A DNA stretch of 64,000 bases, from assembly GCA_012295275.1 (NCBI GenBank), contig CM022673.1, positions 12,403,288-12,467,287 on the forward strand. The letters run 5' to 3'. Positions 13,266 to 24,200 of this stretch are shown in pieces (the stretch's first letter is position 1; each line of letters begins with the position of its first letter). A model generated the notes under the pieces. It saw only the letters and a list, made by a program, of their open reading frames with translations. It did not search any database and was not told the origin of the DNA. A program made the translations under genes and the position numbers. Source of the stretch: Chrysomallon squamiferum. Taxonomy: Eukaryota > Mollusca > Gastropoda > Neomphalida > Peltospiridae.

Positions 13266-13354
13266 TTATTACTAGTAGGGTCGATCTCGCTAAGCTTCAG
13301 GCTGTTTCAAAATCGTCCGATGACGAATTCGCGGAGTCTCTGTTATATCCTTTG
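13266..13354 (+). promoter_or_regulatory. CpG-dense patch: possible bidirectional promoter or small exon
   Basis: Between 13273 and 13337 there are about eight CpG dinucleotides in 65 bases, in a region otherwise nearly devoid of them. On the plus strand it is open (V-D-L-A-K-L-Q-A-V-S-K-S-S-D-D-E-F-A-E-S) up to a possible donor (TTTG|GTAAAA at 13355). On the minus strand it lies where the ICE2 5' untranslated exon or promoter would be expected. It could be a promoter shared by ICE2 and a divergent small gene, or simply an exon. I cannot decide between these. Confidence 0.35.
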
Positions 13355-13479
13355 GTAAAAGAAATGAAATATGTAATATATTATTACTTTTCATATTATT
13401 TCAGTATGCAATGTCATTGATATGTTATGATATAAACATCACAGTACCTTTACTAGGTAATTTCCCCCAACTTTTGCAG

Positions 13480-13550
13480 ACGAATGAATCCATTACGATT
13501 TTGTTGATTTTATTCCCAGCCTTAATAATTGGTGGTCCATTTATTTTCGA
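13480..13550 (+). CDS. Candidate exon of an unrecognised small membrane protein
   Basis: A 71-nt segment is bounded by a good acceptor (CCCAACTTTTGCAG) and a strong donor (GA|GTGAGT). In the phase offered by the candidate exon ending at 13354 it reads T-N-E-S-I-T-I-L-L-I-L-F-P-A-L-I-I-G-G-P, which looks like a transmembrane helix. I do not recognise the family. Possible further plus-strand exons would use the acceptor TCTTATGTTTAG near 14030 and the donor AAAAG|GTAAGT at 14138, but I could not join them in one frame. The splice signals are seen directly; that this is a gene is inference. Confidence 0.25.
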
Positions 13551-13774
13551 GTGAGTTCTATGTTCTCCTTCCTTATTCCTTTAAATGACAACAGCAATAT
13601 ATACTTCAAGAATGATATAATAAGTAAAAAATAGAGTTAAACAAAAATATAGACTATTAATAAAAAAGAATATATTAGTTTTCCAATACCATAATTATGT
13701 CAATTGTGTCTTACAACTGTTTTAGCGAAATAATTGAATGAATCCAATAAAACATTTCAAGTGCGCTCACATAT

Positions 13775-13780
<6 letters not shown>

Positions 13781-13825
<45 letters not shown>
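13781..13825. repeat. (AC)n microsatellite
   Basis: About 22 uninterrupted AC units. Confidence 0.95.
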
Positions 13826-13827
<2 letters not shown>

Positions 13828-13904
13828 TGCACATAAAAAGAATATTACCAAGAAATAAACAATAAACATTTTTTTATTTTTCAAAAATGGTTCGTTTATT
13901 TTAT

Positions 13905-14060
13905 TCAGTTATTAAAGTAATATTTCTGAGTAATAGTTTTTACCACTTGACTTTTAGGAGCAACGTAATTCAATTGTTCTTCATTTATATTAGGCCATTC
14001 ATTGAGATTTCTTTTCTTATGTTTAGCCAGATGTTGGTTTTCAATTAAAGAAAGAAATAA
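13905..14060 (-). CDS. Weak candidate terminal exon of an unrecognised gene
   Basis: On the minus strand this reads as a hydrophilic, varied peptide (for example K-R-N-L-N-E-W-P-N-I-N-E-E-Q-L-N-Y-V-A) ending at a stop codon at 13905-13907, with AATAAA overlapping the bases just after it. No convincing acceptor is seen upstream on that strand. The same bases read as a hydrophobic frame on the plus strand and carry a plus-strand acceptor-like tract, so the coding strand, if any, is unresolved. Confidence 0.18.
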   Translation of the reverse strand, partial: LFLSLIENQHLAKHKKRNLNEWPNINEEQLNYVAPKSQVVKTITQKYYFNN

Positions 14061-14099
14061 AAATAATAAAAGGGAAATGGCACAAAATAATGGCAAAAA

Positions 14100-14975
14100 G
14101 AAGTAAAGGAATATGGAAAAAAGGAGAAAAGGTAAGTCACAAGCCTATTAAGTATTTGTATGTGAGTTGGTGTGTGTGTTTGTGCACGTGAGTGTGCGTG
14201 TTTTTCCTTGTGTATTTAGGTGTATTTAGGTGTTTATGTGCATGTATAAATGTTATGAGGAATGCTGTTTAGCTGACAGATCAACCGCGTTTTCTTTATA
14301 ATCGCCAACACTGTGTGCGTTACTAGTCGTTTCTCTCTTTATTTCTTTTCTATTTTTTTTTTTTTTTGTTATTATTATCATTTTTTTTTTCTTTCTTTCT
14401 TTAAATGCAAACAATCTAAACAACAATAAGTCCCGTACACAAGTAGCTGAAACTAGAGTTAATGTAGGCGATATAAAAACACTGTCCACGTGAAAAGAAA
14501 ATATAAACATGTTATGTTGACCTAGAACATTTTTTAATACGACTCTTTTATGTTCATAAACTAAATATGAAAATCAATAATAATCACCACGCTGTGTTGA
14601 TCGGCAAGAACCGCTTTTATTAACTACCAGACCTCAAACAGCAAGTTTTACAACTTAATCTAATTATTAGTAGTATCGCTTTAAATCACAGTTATAATTA
14701 ACAAGTGATAAAACAAAATGTAATTTCGTAGGAATAAGTGTCATATATTACCACTTTGTTTTTGTTATTAAAATTTGTTTCATTCATATTGCACGCAGAA
14801 TGAGACTCGGTACTTATAATCACTTAGAAAGAAAGACTGTAGCATGGGACAGCAAGAATCCTGAATGTTCATATTTTATATGGTCGTTCAAAACCATTAC
14901 ACAGTGTGAAAAACAAGAGGTATAGTGTCAAACAGAGACCGGTTCTTAAACCAAATCACTCTTTCATTTTCGTCC
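14100..14975. other. Non-coding stretch
   Basis: Mixed AT-rich DNA with a plus-strand donor-like site (14131), a poly(T)/CTTT tract (14350-14402) and no supported gene. A short minus-strand open frame at 14253-14510 has a coding-like end but runs through a poly-Lys low-complexity tract and has no splice acceptor. Confidence 0.5.
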
Positions 14976-14979
14976 CTAT

Positions 14980-15035
14980 AGCGACTGACGTGCCATTTTG
15001 TTTTGTACCAGTAGTTTGTTCATGACGTCACAATG
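14980..15035. promoter_or_regulatory. Promoter-like patch with CRE and YY1-like motifs
   Basis: TGACGT at 14986-14991, CAAAATGGC on the minus strand at 15000-14992 (similar to a YY1 site at start sites), and the palindrome TGACGTCA (CRE/ATF site) at 15023-15030 cluster within 45 bases. They could drive a minus-strand transcript, for example a distal ICE2 first exon. Motifs are seen directly; function is inferred from clustering. Confidence 0.35.
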
Positions 15036-15788
15036 GGGTAACATTCTGCAAGACACTTCGTGAGTGTTACTTAATTACGTAATACCTAATCACTCGTTTT
15101 CATTAATTATCAGTTTGAAGCTGTATGCAATAATTCCGTGAATTAGATTAACATGTAGGGAATAAAGAAATGAAAGAAGTATGTAATATTACATGTGACG
15201 AGTTCTTTTCCCCAAGAACTTACTGTTATTCGCGATAATACCTGTAGGTAGATTAAACACATATTTGTTTGGATTGTGTTGGTAATGTTAACTTCCGACA
15301 GGAGAGAGACATTTTCATATATTTCGGTAAGTAAAACAAAGATATATAAATTATGGAAGCAGATGTTCCGTTCATGCATTGTCTTTCTAAAATAATAATT
15401 GATACAGTGTATTTAATATATATATATATAAAAATCGTTTTAATTTGTTAATAACTGATAGTAACAACAAAGACAATCGTTTTTGAAATTAAATATATTT
15501 TGAATACTTTGTTTATTTTACTGTTAGTAAATTCAGTCTGCCTCTCTCTTTCTTTCTCTTTCTTTCTCTCCTTCCTTCCATCCTTCTCTCTCTCTCATGC
15601 ACATATATTCAAAGAGCTGTGACATTAAGCTGAATTTTTTCTTTAACTGAATATTCTTATACTTTAGAAATTAAATATTTCAATTAAAAGGATTTGTTTT
15701 TCGCTATTCCTACAAAGTTTCCAAATACAGTCAACTTCAATTTACACAACTGAATATTAATTTTATCTCTTCTTCTATCAGTGTTAAC

Positions 15789-15790
15789 AA

Positions 15791-15824
<34 letters not shown>
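15789..15824. repeat. (AAAT)n microsatellite
   Basis: About nine tandem AAAT/TAAA units. Confidence 0.93.
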
Positions 15825-15825
<1 letters not shown>

Positions 15826-16020
15826 CAGCATTAGAGTGTGCACAGCTAAACTAATTTGAATTCAGTTATCCAATAATAAATAAATAAAAACATCTATTAT
15901 TTTATTTTCATGTAGTTTATCAAAATTAAATTGTATCTCTGGTAAAGGGAATAGCAGCTTAAATAGATCGTGTGAACATTTGCAAGTTAGTGTTTCGTTA
16001 GACTCAAAAGACCCAGTTGT

Positions 16021-16157
16021 TATTATTTTTTGTTAAATGTTTATTGTTAATTTTTATTATTTTTATTATTTTTATTTATTTTATTTTATTTTATTTTATT
16101 TTTATTGTTTATTTTTTTAAAATTATTATTATTGTTGTTGTTATTATTATTATTATC

Positions 16158-16201
<44 letters not shown>

Positions 16202-16230
16202 TTTTTTAAATCTTTTATTGTTATTTTTTT
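16021..16230. repeat. T-rich (TTTA)n/(ATT)n tract
   Basis: Interrupted TTTTA, TTA and TTTA units over about 200 bases. The pure (TTTA)n part is about 16161-16203. Confidence 0.9.
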
Positions 16231-16744
16231 GTTTTTGTTTTGTTTTGGGGTAACATCCATTTTAAATATATATTTCATTACGAATTATTTTGAAACGCAC
16301 AGTTTCATACAGACGGACACACACACACAGAGATAAAGGGATTAGACGTACAGAGCGATTCCAGGGTTATAAAATATTTAAGCCCTTTTAATTTTGTATG
16401 GTTTTAATTGGTTATGTGTTTGTGTTTGATCTATATATATACATATATATACACACCTTTCTGTATCTACGTTTATGCATATGCATAAGCATGTCTGTAC
16501 GAGTTGCGCGCGCATGTCTCCTTTTTTTTTTTATCAGCCACGCCTACTTCTTAATATATCTATGAACCTGTCTTATTAAGTTTTCATGTTAATATAAATT
16601 ATGTTTCTTCTGACAGCGGGGTATTTCTCGATTCCGTTGTTCACTCTGCCATAAAAAAAAACAAAAACAAAACCTGCTTTTCGTTAATATAAACATTAGC
16701 ATGTATTTCAACATTTCATTATTTTTCATATTATAATTTTCGCC

Positions 16745-17321
16745 TCCTTTTCACCACGCTGTGCGGTCAACCGCCTTTAATTGGAACCGGTAATGCTTTA
16801 GAATAACGGCGTTAATTGTTTTCTTAGCTACCGTCCGTTTGTAATTAACTATCATATAACTTATTCAGTATGTTTTCCACCAAATTTCCTTTTATTCCAC
16901 TGACTGACGTGTGCTTCGTCGTTTTCGCATACATCTGCTTTCATAGCTGCCAAGGTTACCGTGAAATATACTAACATTTGACGTAACGATCATGTGATAC
17001 AAGGGTGCGAGGTTTTCGCGGAAATATATTGATCGTTCATACGGTTACAGTATTAAATATCTGCGGATTATTTTCGGTTAGCTGTCGGGTATTGTGCGCA
17101 TGTATTTATACCGAACAGGAATTTATAACGCTTTTCATTCGTGTCTGGAAAATAGAATTTTAATAGATTATTGTGAGATTTTAAACTGAATAAAAACAAA
17201 ACACAACAACATCGGGTTAAAATTTGAAAATTGTGGTTTCAGTTCGCCCGGATATTAACAATATATCGACGAAAAAAAAAAAAAAAAAAAAAGAAGACAG
17301 AGTGATTTGTCAGATAAAAAG
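16745..17321 (+). promoter_or_regulatory. Candidate promoter and untranslated first exon of the giant serine-rich gene
   Basis: CpG dinucleotides are clearly more frequent here (about 16750-17160) than in surrounding DNA. A TATA-like TATTTATA occurs at 17103-17110. About 210 bases later a strong plus-strand donor (AAAAG|GTATGT) is found at 17322, after a 21-base A tract. The giant gene's coding exon starts with an acceptor at 21190-21191 and no nearby promoter, so an untranslated first exon is needed upstream; this patch is the best candidate I see. The link is inference from position and splice signals only. Confidence 0.33.
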
Positions 17322-18614
17322 GTATGTAAAGAAAGAAAATAGATGAAATTTCCTCCTTTGCAACTTCCTATTTTTTTATGTTGTTATTGTATTTTAATGA
17401 TCATGTGGGTACATTTTTGCGCGTTTTCTGCTATGTACTAGTATGGTATATGGAGAGTTTGTTTTTTGTTCTATATATAAACTGTGAATATAAATATATA
17501 TTGCATGTATATATATGTTTGTGTATATGTACGTATGTATATATTTTTATGTGTATGTATTTGCTTATATATATGTGTGTGTGTTTTGTTTGCGTCTGTG
17601 TATGCGTATATGCGTGAATGTCTATCTGTACGTATATGAGAAAGGGAGATATGACGTACCTCATTTGAAAATGTGTTTGAAAATGTGTTAGAACAATACT
17701 TTTGGTGCAAAAGTCTGCGTATATATAAGCGTGTATATATATATATATATATATAAAAAAAAAAAAGCCAAGTAAATCAACAGATAAATTAAATAATTAA
17801 TTAATCTGTTTATTTATCAGTCTCTCTGTATATTTGTCTGTCCACCTACATATCCGTCAGTTTATTTACCAACCTTCAATCTACTGATTTTAGCATGCGT
17901 CTTCTTCTAGCAACAACATTTCGACAAGATAAGAACGACAATAATAAGGATATCAACAAACATAACAAAAACAGCAACAACAGTAACAATATTAACAATA
18001 TGAACAAATACAACCATAACATAATAATAATATCAAGAACAGTGACAATAACAGCAACAACGACAATGATAACAATACCGATAACAACAGTCCCATAACC
18101 GCGATAGCAGTAACAGCGAGTTAGAAAATTAATTTCGGTCTTTGTTAACAGTGTGTACACAGTTACTTATACACCCAAACTGTTTACGAAGACACCGTGC
18201 TTGAAGGCAATGCACGTGAAAGAGACTAAATATAATTGTCCGCCGCCACTGAAAATATTTATATAAAAGCTATAGATTAGTTTAATGCCTATAAACTGTG
18301 CATACTTAAAGCAATACGAAATTTTAACTGGAAGAAAAAAGAAAGAGCAAAAAAGCAGCGGAAAAGATAAAAGAGAAGAACGAAATGAATAGAAAGAAAC
18401 TAAACAAAAAAATACCGCTAATAAAATTTTTTCGAAAGAAAAGTAAATAAAAAATAATGAAAAGAAAGAAAAATTAATGATATGTGGAATAATTTTGGTT
18501 CCGTTTTATATTATGTTTCATTTTTATATAGGTCCGCTAATGTAGTTAATTTGTAACCATTATAATATAATGTAAACGTGAAAAACTTAAATAGCACGTT
18601 TAACAGCTCAGGTT

Positions 18615-18665
<51 letters not shown>

Positions 18666-18690
18666 TAATAACAATAACAATAACAAATAA
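18615..18690. repeat. (AAT)n microsatellite
   Basis: About 15 AAT units followed by interrupted AAT/AAC units. Confidence 0.93.
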
Positions 18691-19908
18691 CAAGAACAAC
18701 ATTAAAATTAAATATCTAAAGATATAAAATCTACCTATTTATCTCTCTCTTTTATTCTCTCTCTCTCTCTTATTATTATTATTGTTATCTTTTCACCAAA
18801 TATACTCTGTACGACTTCGTATTCTTATACATTTTCAACGTAAATCTTTAAGTGCTTCAGCTAAATCATAACATTCAATAAAACACAGCGTCAGTGATGC
18901 GTAAAACAACTTAAAGCGTTCTTTAAAGTTTGTGTAATGTTTATGACACTGTCACAATGACGACATAATGTCCTGCTTCTTAACACTTCAACTAACTTGA
19001 TTTCCTGTTCCAGCGGAGATTAATTTCCTCATAGTATTATGATGATATAATTGAAAACGTAATTTAGTGCTTGTTTTGTTCGTTTTACTTCATTATGTAA
19101 ATTATATGATTCTTTGAATGCAGTAGATTTCGTATCCGTTTTAACCGTATTTTGTTATTTTCCAAAGGTTCAAATCACGCAAAGTGTGGCATAAAGCTAA
19201 TTGTTAGAATATTAATCTTTAATTGTAAAGAATAATTTGTATTCTGTAGTGTGTACGTCTTTGTTTGCAACTTCATTATATGATTACCAGTGTATGGTGT
19301 TTCCAAGTATGCCTGCATTGTTAATGTTTTTGTGTGAATTTTCCAACCTATGGGAAAGAGAATATAAAAATACAATGCTGCTGATCAGTGAGAGTGACCC
19401 GTGAATGTTCTAACGCATTTTTTTTCTTCTCCTGTTTTTTTGTAATTACATCACACTATTATGTAGAAAAGAAAATTAAAAAGGGATGGCGTGTCATTAA
19501 ATAAGTATTATTCCATTTATTGCAGGGTTTAGATCGTAGTCATGTTAGTATGTTAGAAAATTAGTTAAAGAGAACAAATTACATAGTGAGTTGTCTTACT
19601 CCTTCACACATAAAATTAGCTTAAAACAGGCCTCGATCCGAGCACTGTAAGGTCGAAGAATAATTTTTTTCGCGATATTGAATAATGCCAGTGTTATCTT
19701 GTATATTGTATAGTTTATGAGAGTTTAGATTTCATGTTTCTGTACGTTTTAAGATATTTGAATGAATGAATGAATTAATACATAGAGTGGGCGTATCGAT
19801 GAAATGATAAACAGATGGATGGATGATAAACCAATGAATGAGCGAACAAATGTATAAGAATAAATAACATGGTATAAAATATAAAACCTTTCTTTAAAAT
19901 TTAATTTA

Positions 19909-19910
19909 AT

Positions 19911-19945
<35 letters not shown>

Positions 19946-20001
19946 TTATCTTCATCTTGAATGTTTTTTTTTTTTTTTTTTTTTTTTTTTTTGGGGGGGG
20001 G
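19909..20001. repeat. (TTTA)n followed by poly(T)-poly(G)
   Basis: About ten TTTA units, a short unique gap, then 29 T residues followed directly by nine G residues. The T/G junction may be a consensus-quality weak point. Confidence 0.9.
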
Positions 20002-20844
20002 TTGACGTTACTTTGATTTTTCGTATATTCGGCATGGAACAGAATTAGAGTGTATTATTGTGAGTTACCTTCTTAAAACGCGTGCTTTAGGCATTCGTGT
20101 TATGGGCATAATTAACTTTACCGCAAAGGACTCTCCAGAACAGTCGTCTTGCACTGGTATCCAAGAAAGTAAATTAAGCTTGTTATGTTAATTTACTATT
20201 CAGTACACGATCGTTCTGCGCTGGTTCATCTAGGTCATGACATTTTATCTTTATTTTTCTTCGAAGGATTTCCCATTAAGTGTCAATCCTATTGTGTCAA
20301 AAAAATCGACTATCGGCGATCAGTCAACATAACAATAATTGATAGAACAATGCAAACGTTTGCCTGCGGAAGGCAAACAAACAATTTTTATTTAATTTTT
20401 TTTATATTTTTTTTATTCTTTTGCTAAATAGAAATGCCTGGCAGACAAATCAATCGTTCAACAAAATGACGCGAAAAGTACTTCTAGTGCAATCAACAAA
20501 AAAACCCAATGATTCGTCTGCTTCAGAAATATTGTGTTTGTAGTTTTAATAGCATTCTATGCAGAATGCGACCATGCGATAAGTGTACTGTAATTACTAG
20601 TAACTAATAACGGTATTACCGTATTAGACTTCATGTCTTGATTGTCCAGAATAATCCATTTAAATCCAAAAAATACCAACAAAGTAATACCATTTCAATG
20701 ATTAAAATAAACTGGTTCATTGTTTCTGAATTGTATTCTATAATGATATTTGTGAAGTGCCGATAAATGACTGTTATAATATAAAATTCCATATTAAACA
20801 TTTAAGACTTCTTACAAGATATTAAAGTAAGCCTGAGGGAGGGA

Positions 20845-21013
<169 letters not shown>

Positions 21014-21191
21014 AGTTTTGTATTTATATACGTGTTTGGATGATTTGATGGAAGGTTAATGTGTATATAGGTGTGTGTTTTAGTAAATACCTAAATATTT
21101 AGGTATTCTCTTTAATATTTGTACATTTGTAGCTCTGTATTTTGTTCCATGAACTGTGTATTTTTTATATTTATTTCCTATTTATTTTCAG

Positions 21192-21276
21192 TTGAAGAAA
21201 ACAGTGGCAAACAGTGGTCCAAAGAAGGCTGAAAAGTTGATATAGTGTACGAAAAAGTCTCTGAAACATTGTCACA
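21192..21276 (+). other. 5' untranslated part of the giant exon
   Basis: Between the acceptor AG at 21190-21191 and the ATG at 21277. The start codon context (CACAATGAGG) has A at -3, and no other ATG in this leader precedes it except out-of-frame background. It places the signal peptide at the very start of the protein. Confidence 0.7.
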
Positions 21277-24200
21277 ATGAGGTGGTCCCAGAAGGACAAG
21301 GGTTTTGTACACTACTGTACGAGTGTAACAGTGATACTATCAGTAATGCTGAATCTTTCCTTAAAACACTTAGCATCAGCAACCTCTGATTCCCTTTTAA
21401 CAACAGATTCCATGGACCTGTCCACGACGTTAGACTTATCGTACTGGTTAGTGAGCAGCATCAGTGATTTGTCCAGCAGTGATATGTCCAGTACTGGGTA
21501 TTTAACGACAGAAATATTTTTAACTGACAGTAGTATGACATATGTGACTATTACCCCCAGTGCGTCGATTGATATGGCAACAGCTTCCATGGATATCAGT
21601 ACTGGATGGAGTTCTCCGTTATATTCAGACAGTGCAAGTATTCCGTTGTCAGAAAGTGATGTGAGTGTGACTGTTGTCACTGGTTCAGTGTCAGTGACAG
21701 AAAACATTGCTGTTTCGTTGTCAGAATATTCTCTTTCATCAGTGGATGGTACTTCGTTTATTAGCGAATCAGTCCAAGCGACAGACACCGTCATCGTGGA
21801 TTCTCAGACTGTTTCGTATTCAGCATCAAATGTTGGTCTGGATATGTCTGTGTCATCTTACACGTCAGACACTCTCAGCATCGGAGATTCTTTATCTTCA
21901 GGAGCAACTGCGTATTTGACTCTCACAGACACCAGCAGTCAGATGATATCTGATTCATCCTTAGCAGAGGCGCCTGGAACAACAACACCAGCTATGGACA
22001 CGACTTCACCTTATTCAATGGACATTTCCTTGTCGGTTTCCATGGACACGATGTCTCAATATTCCTTGGATACGACGTCATCTTATTCTCTGGACCCTTT
22101 CAGCCAATCCTTTTCAGTAGCAACGCCAACGGCAAGCATAACTACATCAGAATCTGCAAGTTTTGACGGATCAGCATCAGTCATCTATACAGTAACCTCT
22201 ATTGCAGTTTCAGCAATCGACAGTAACACTCAAATAATTGGAGACTCTTCACAAGGTGTACTGACATCAAGTCAACCAATCTTGAGTTACGAATCTACCA
22301 GCATCACCTCCTCTGATGCTATTTCTAATGCGATTATGGACACCTCAACATTCTCTCCAGCATCAGCAAGCTTCGTCAGTTCTGATTCCTTTGCATACAC
22401 AACCTCGGACGCAGCTGGATCAGTTACAGACATCCTAAGCATTAGTAGCTCGGATTTATCAGAACTCGGGAGTATGTTGATATCAAGTCAAACCACGTCA
22501 AATTCTGAATATGCAACTATTTTTTCACAAGACGCCACAGTTCTCGATATGTCTTCGTCACATCCGGCAGTGGACACTAGCCAACCATCAGTGATCAACA
22601 GTCTCTCAAGTTCTCAATCTGCGACCGCCATACTTAGTGATACAACGTCTGCAATATATGTGGAAAGCAACGTCCTGGAAACATCAGCACCAACAGGCAC
22701 GTACTCTTTGGAATTTATCAGCCAGTCAGGTAATACTGTTGTACAGTCAAACATTGATGTGTCGTTGTCTACGTATCAACAGCCAGAATTCCCAACATCA
22801 GTTGAATCCCTTCTAAGTAATATCTATCTGTCGTCCTTTTTCTCAGAACAATCGTTGCTAGGGTCAGCAGAATCTGTAGAGCATACCTCTGCATCATCTT
22901 TTTCAGGGTCCCTTCAATCCAGTCCATATACATCGACAATCAACGTACAGTCAATATTCGTATCAGAACATTTACTGACCGTCTCATATGATCTAACGAT
23001 GAGTAGTTCATACGCATCGTCAGAACACTCAGTATCCGTCTTATATGATCCAATGATAAGTAGTTCATATACCTCATCTGAACAGTCACTGTCCGTTTCA
23101 TACGATTCAATGATGAGTAGTTCATACGCGCCATCTGTACAGTCGGTATCCGTCTCATATGATCTAACGATGAGTAGTTCATATGCCTCATCTCAACAGT
23201 CAGTGTCCATCTCATATGATCCAATGTTGAGTAGTTCATATGCCTCATCTGAACAATCAGTGTCCGTCTCATATGATCTAACTATAAGTAGTTCATATAC
23301 CTCATCTCAACAGTCAGTGTCCGTCTCATATGATCCAATGACGAGTAGTTCATATGCCTCATCTGAACAGTCAGTGTCCGTCTCATATGATCCGATGATG
23401 AGTAATTCATATGCGCAATCTGTACAATCACTGTCAGTCTCATATGATCCAATGTTGAGTAGTTCATATGCCTCATCTGAACAGTCACAGTCCGTCTCAT
23501 ATGATCCAATGATGAGTAGTTCATATGCGCCATCTGTACAATTAGTATCCATCTCATATGATCCGATGATGAGTAGTTCTGATGCTTCATCTGAACAGTC
23601 AGTGTCCGTCTCATACGATCCAACGATGAGTAGTTCATATGCGTCATCTGAACAATCACTGTCCGTCTCTTATGATACAATGATGAGTAGTTCATATGCG
23701 CCATATGTACAGTCAGTGTCCGTCTCATATGATCCAATTATGAGTAGTTCATATGCGCCATATGTACAATCAGTGTCCGTCTCATATGATCTAACGATGA
23801 GTAGTTCATATGCCTCATCTGAACAGTCACAGTCCGTCTCATACGATCCAACGATGAGTAGTTCTTATGCTTCATCTGAACAATCACTGTCCGTCTCCTA
23901 TGATCCAATGATCAGTAGTTCATATCCGCCATCTGTACAATCAGTGTCCGTCTCATATGATACGATGATGAGTAGTTCTTATGCCTCATCTCAACAGTCA
24001 GTGTCCGTGACATACGATCCGATGATGAGTAGTTCTTATGCTTCATCTGAACAGTCAGTGTCCGTCTCGTACGATCCAACGATGAGTAGTTCTTATGCTT
24101 CATATGAACAATCACTGTCCGTCTCCTATGATCCAATGATGAGTAGTTCATATGCGACATCTGTACAATCACAGTCCGCCTCCAATGATGCAATGATGAG

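Larger units (their letters stand above)
15040..16740. other. AT-rich spacer with simple repeats
   Basis: No gene seen. It contains a CT/CTTT-rich tract (about 15540-15596), (AAAT)n at 15789-15824 and a long T-rich ATT/TTTA tract at about 16021-16230. Open frames here are low-complexity translations of these repeats. Confidence 0.6.

Noticed and set aside
14253-14510. Minus-strand 85-codon open frame
   Set aside because: It runs through a poly-Lys simple tract and lacks an acceptor. The end looks somewhat coding-like, but that is not enough to call a gene.
16017-18160. Several hydrophobic or Asn/Tyr/His-rich short open frames
   Set aside because: They translate TTTA, AAT, AAC and GT/CA simple repeats.
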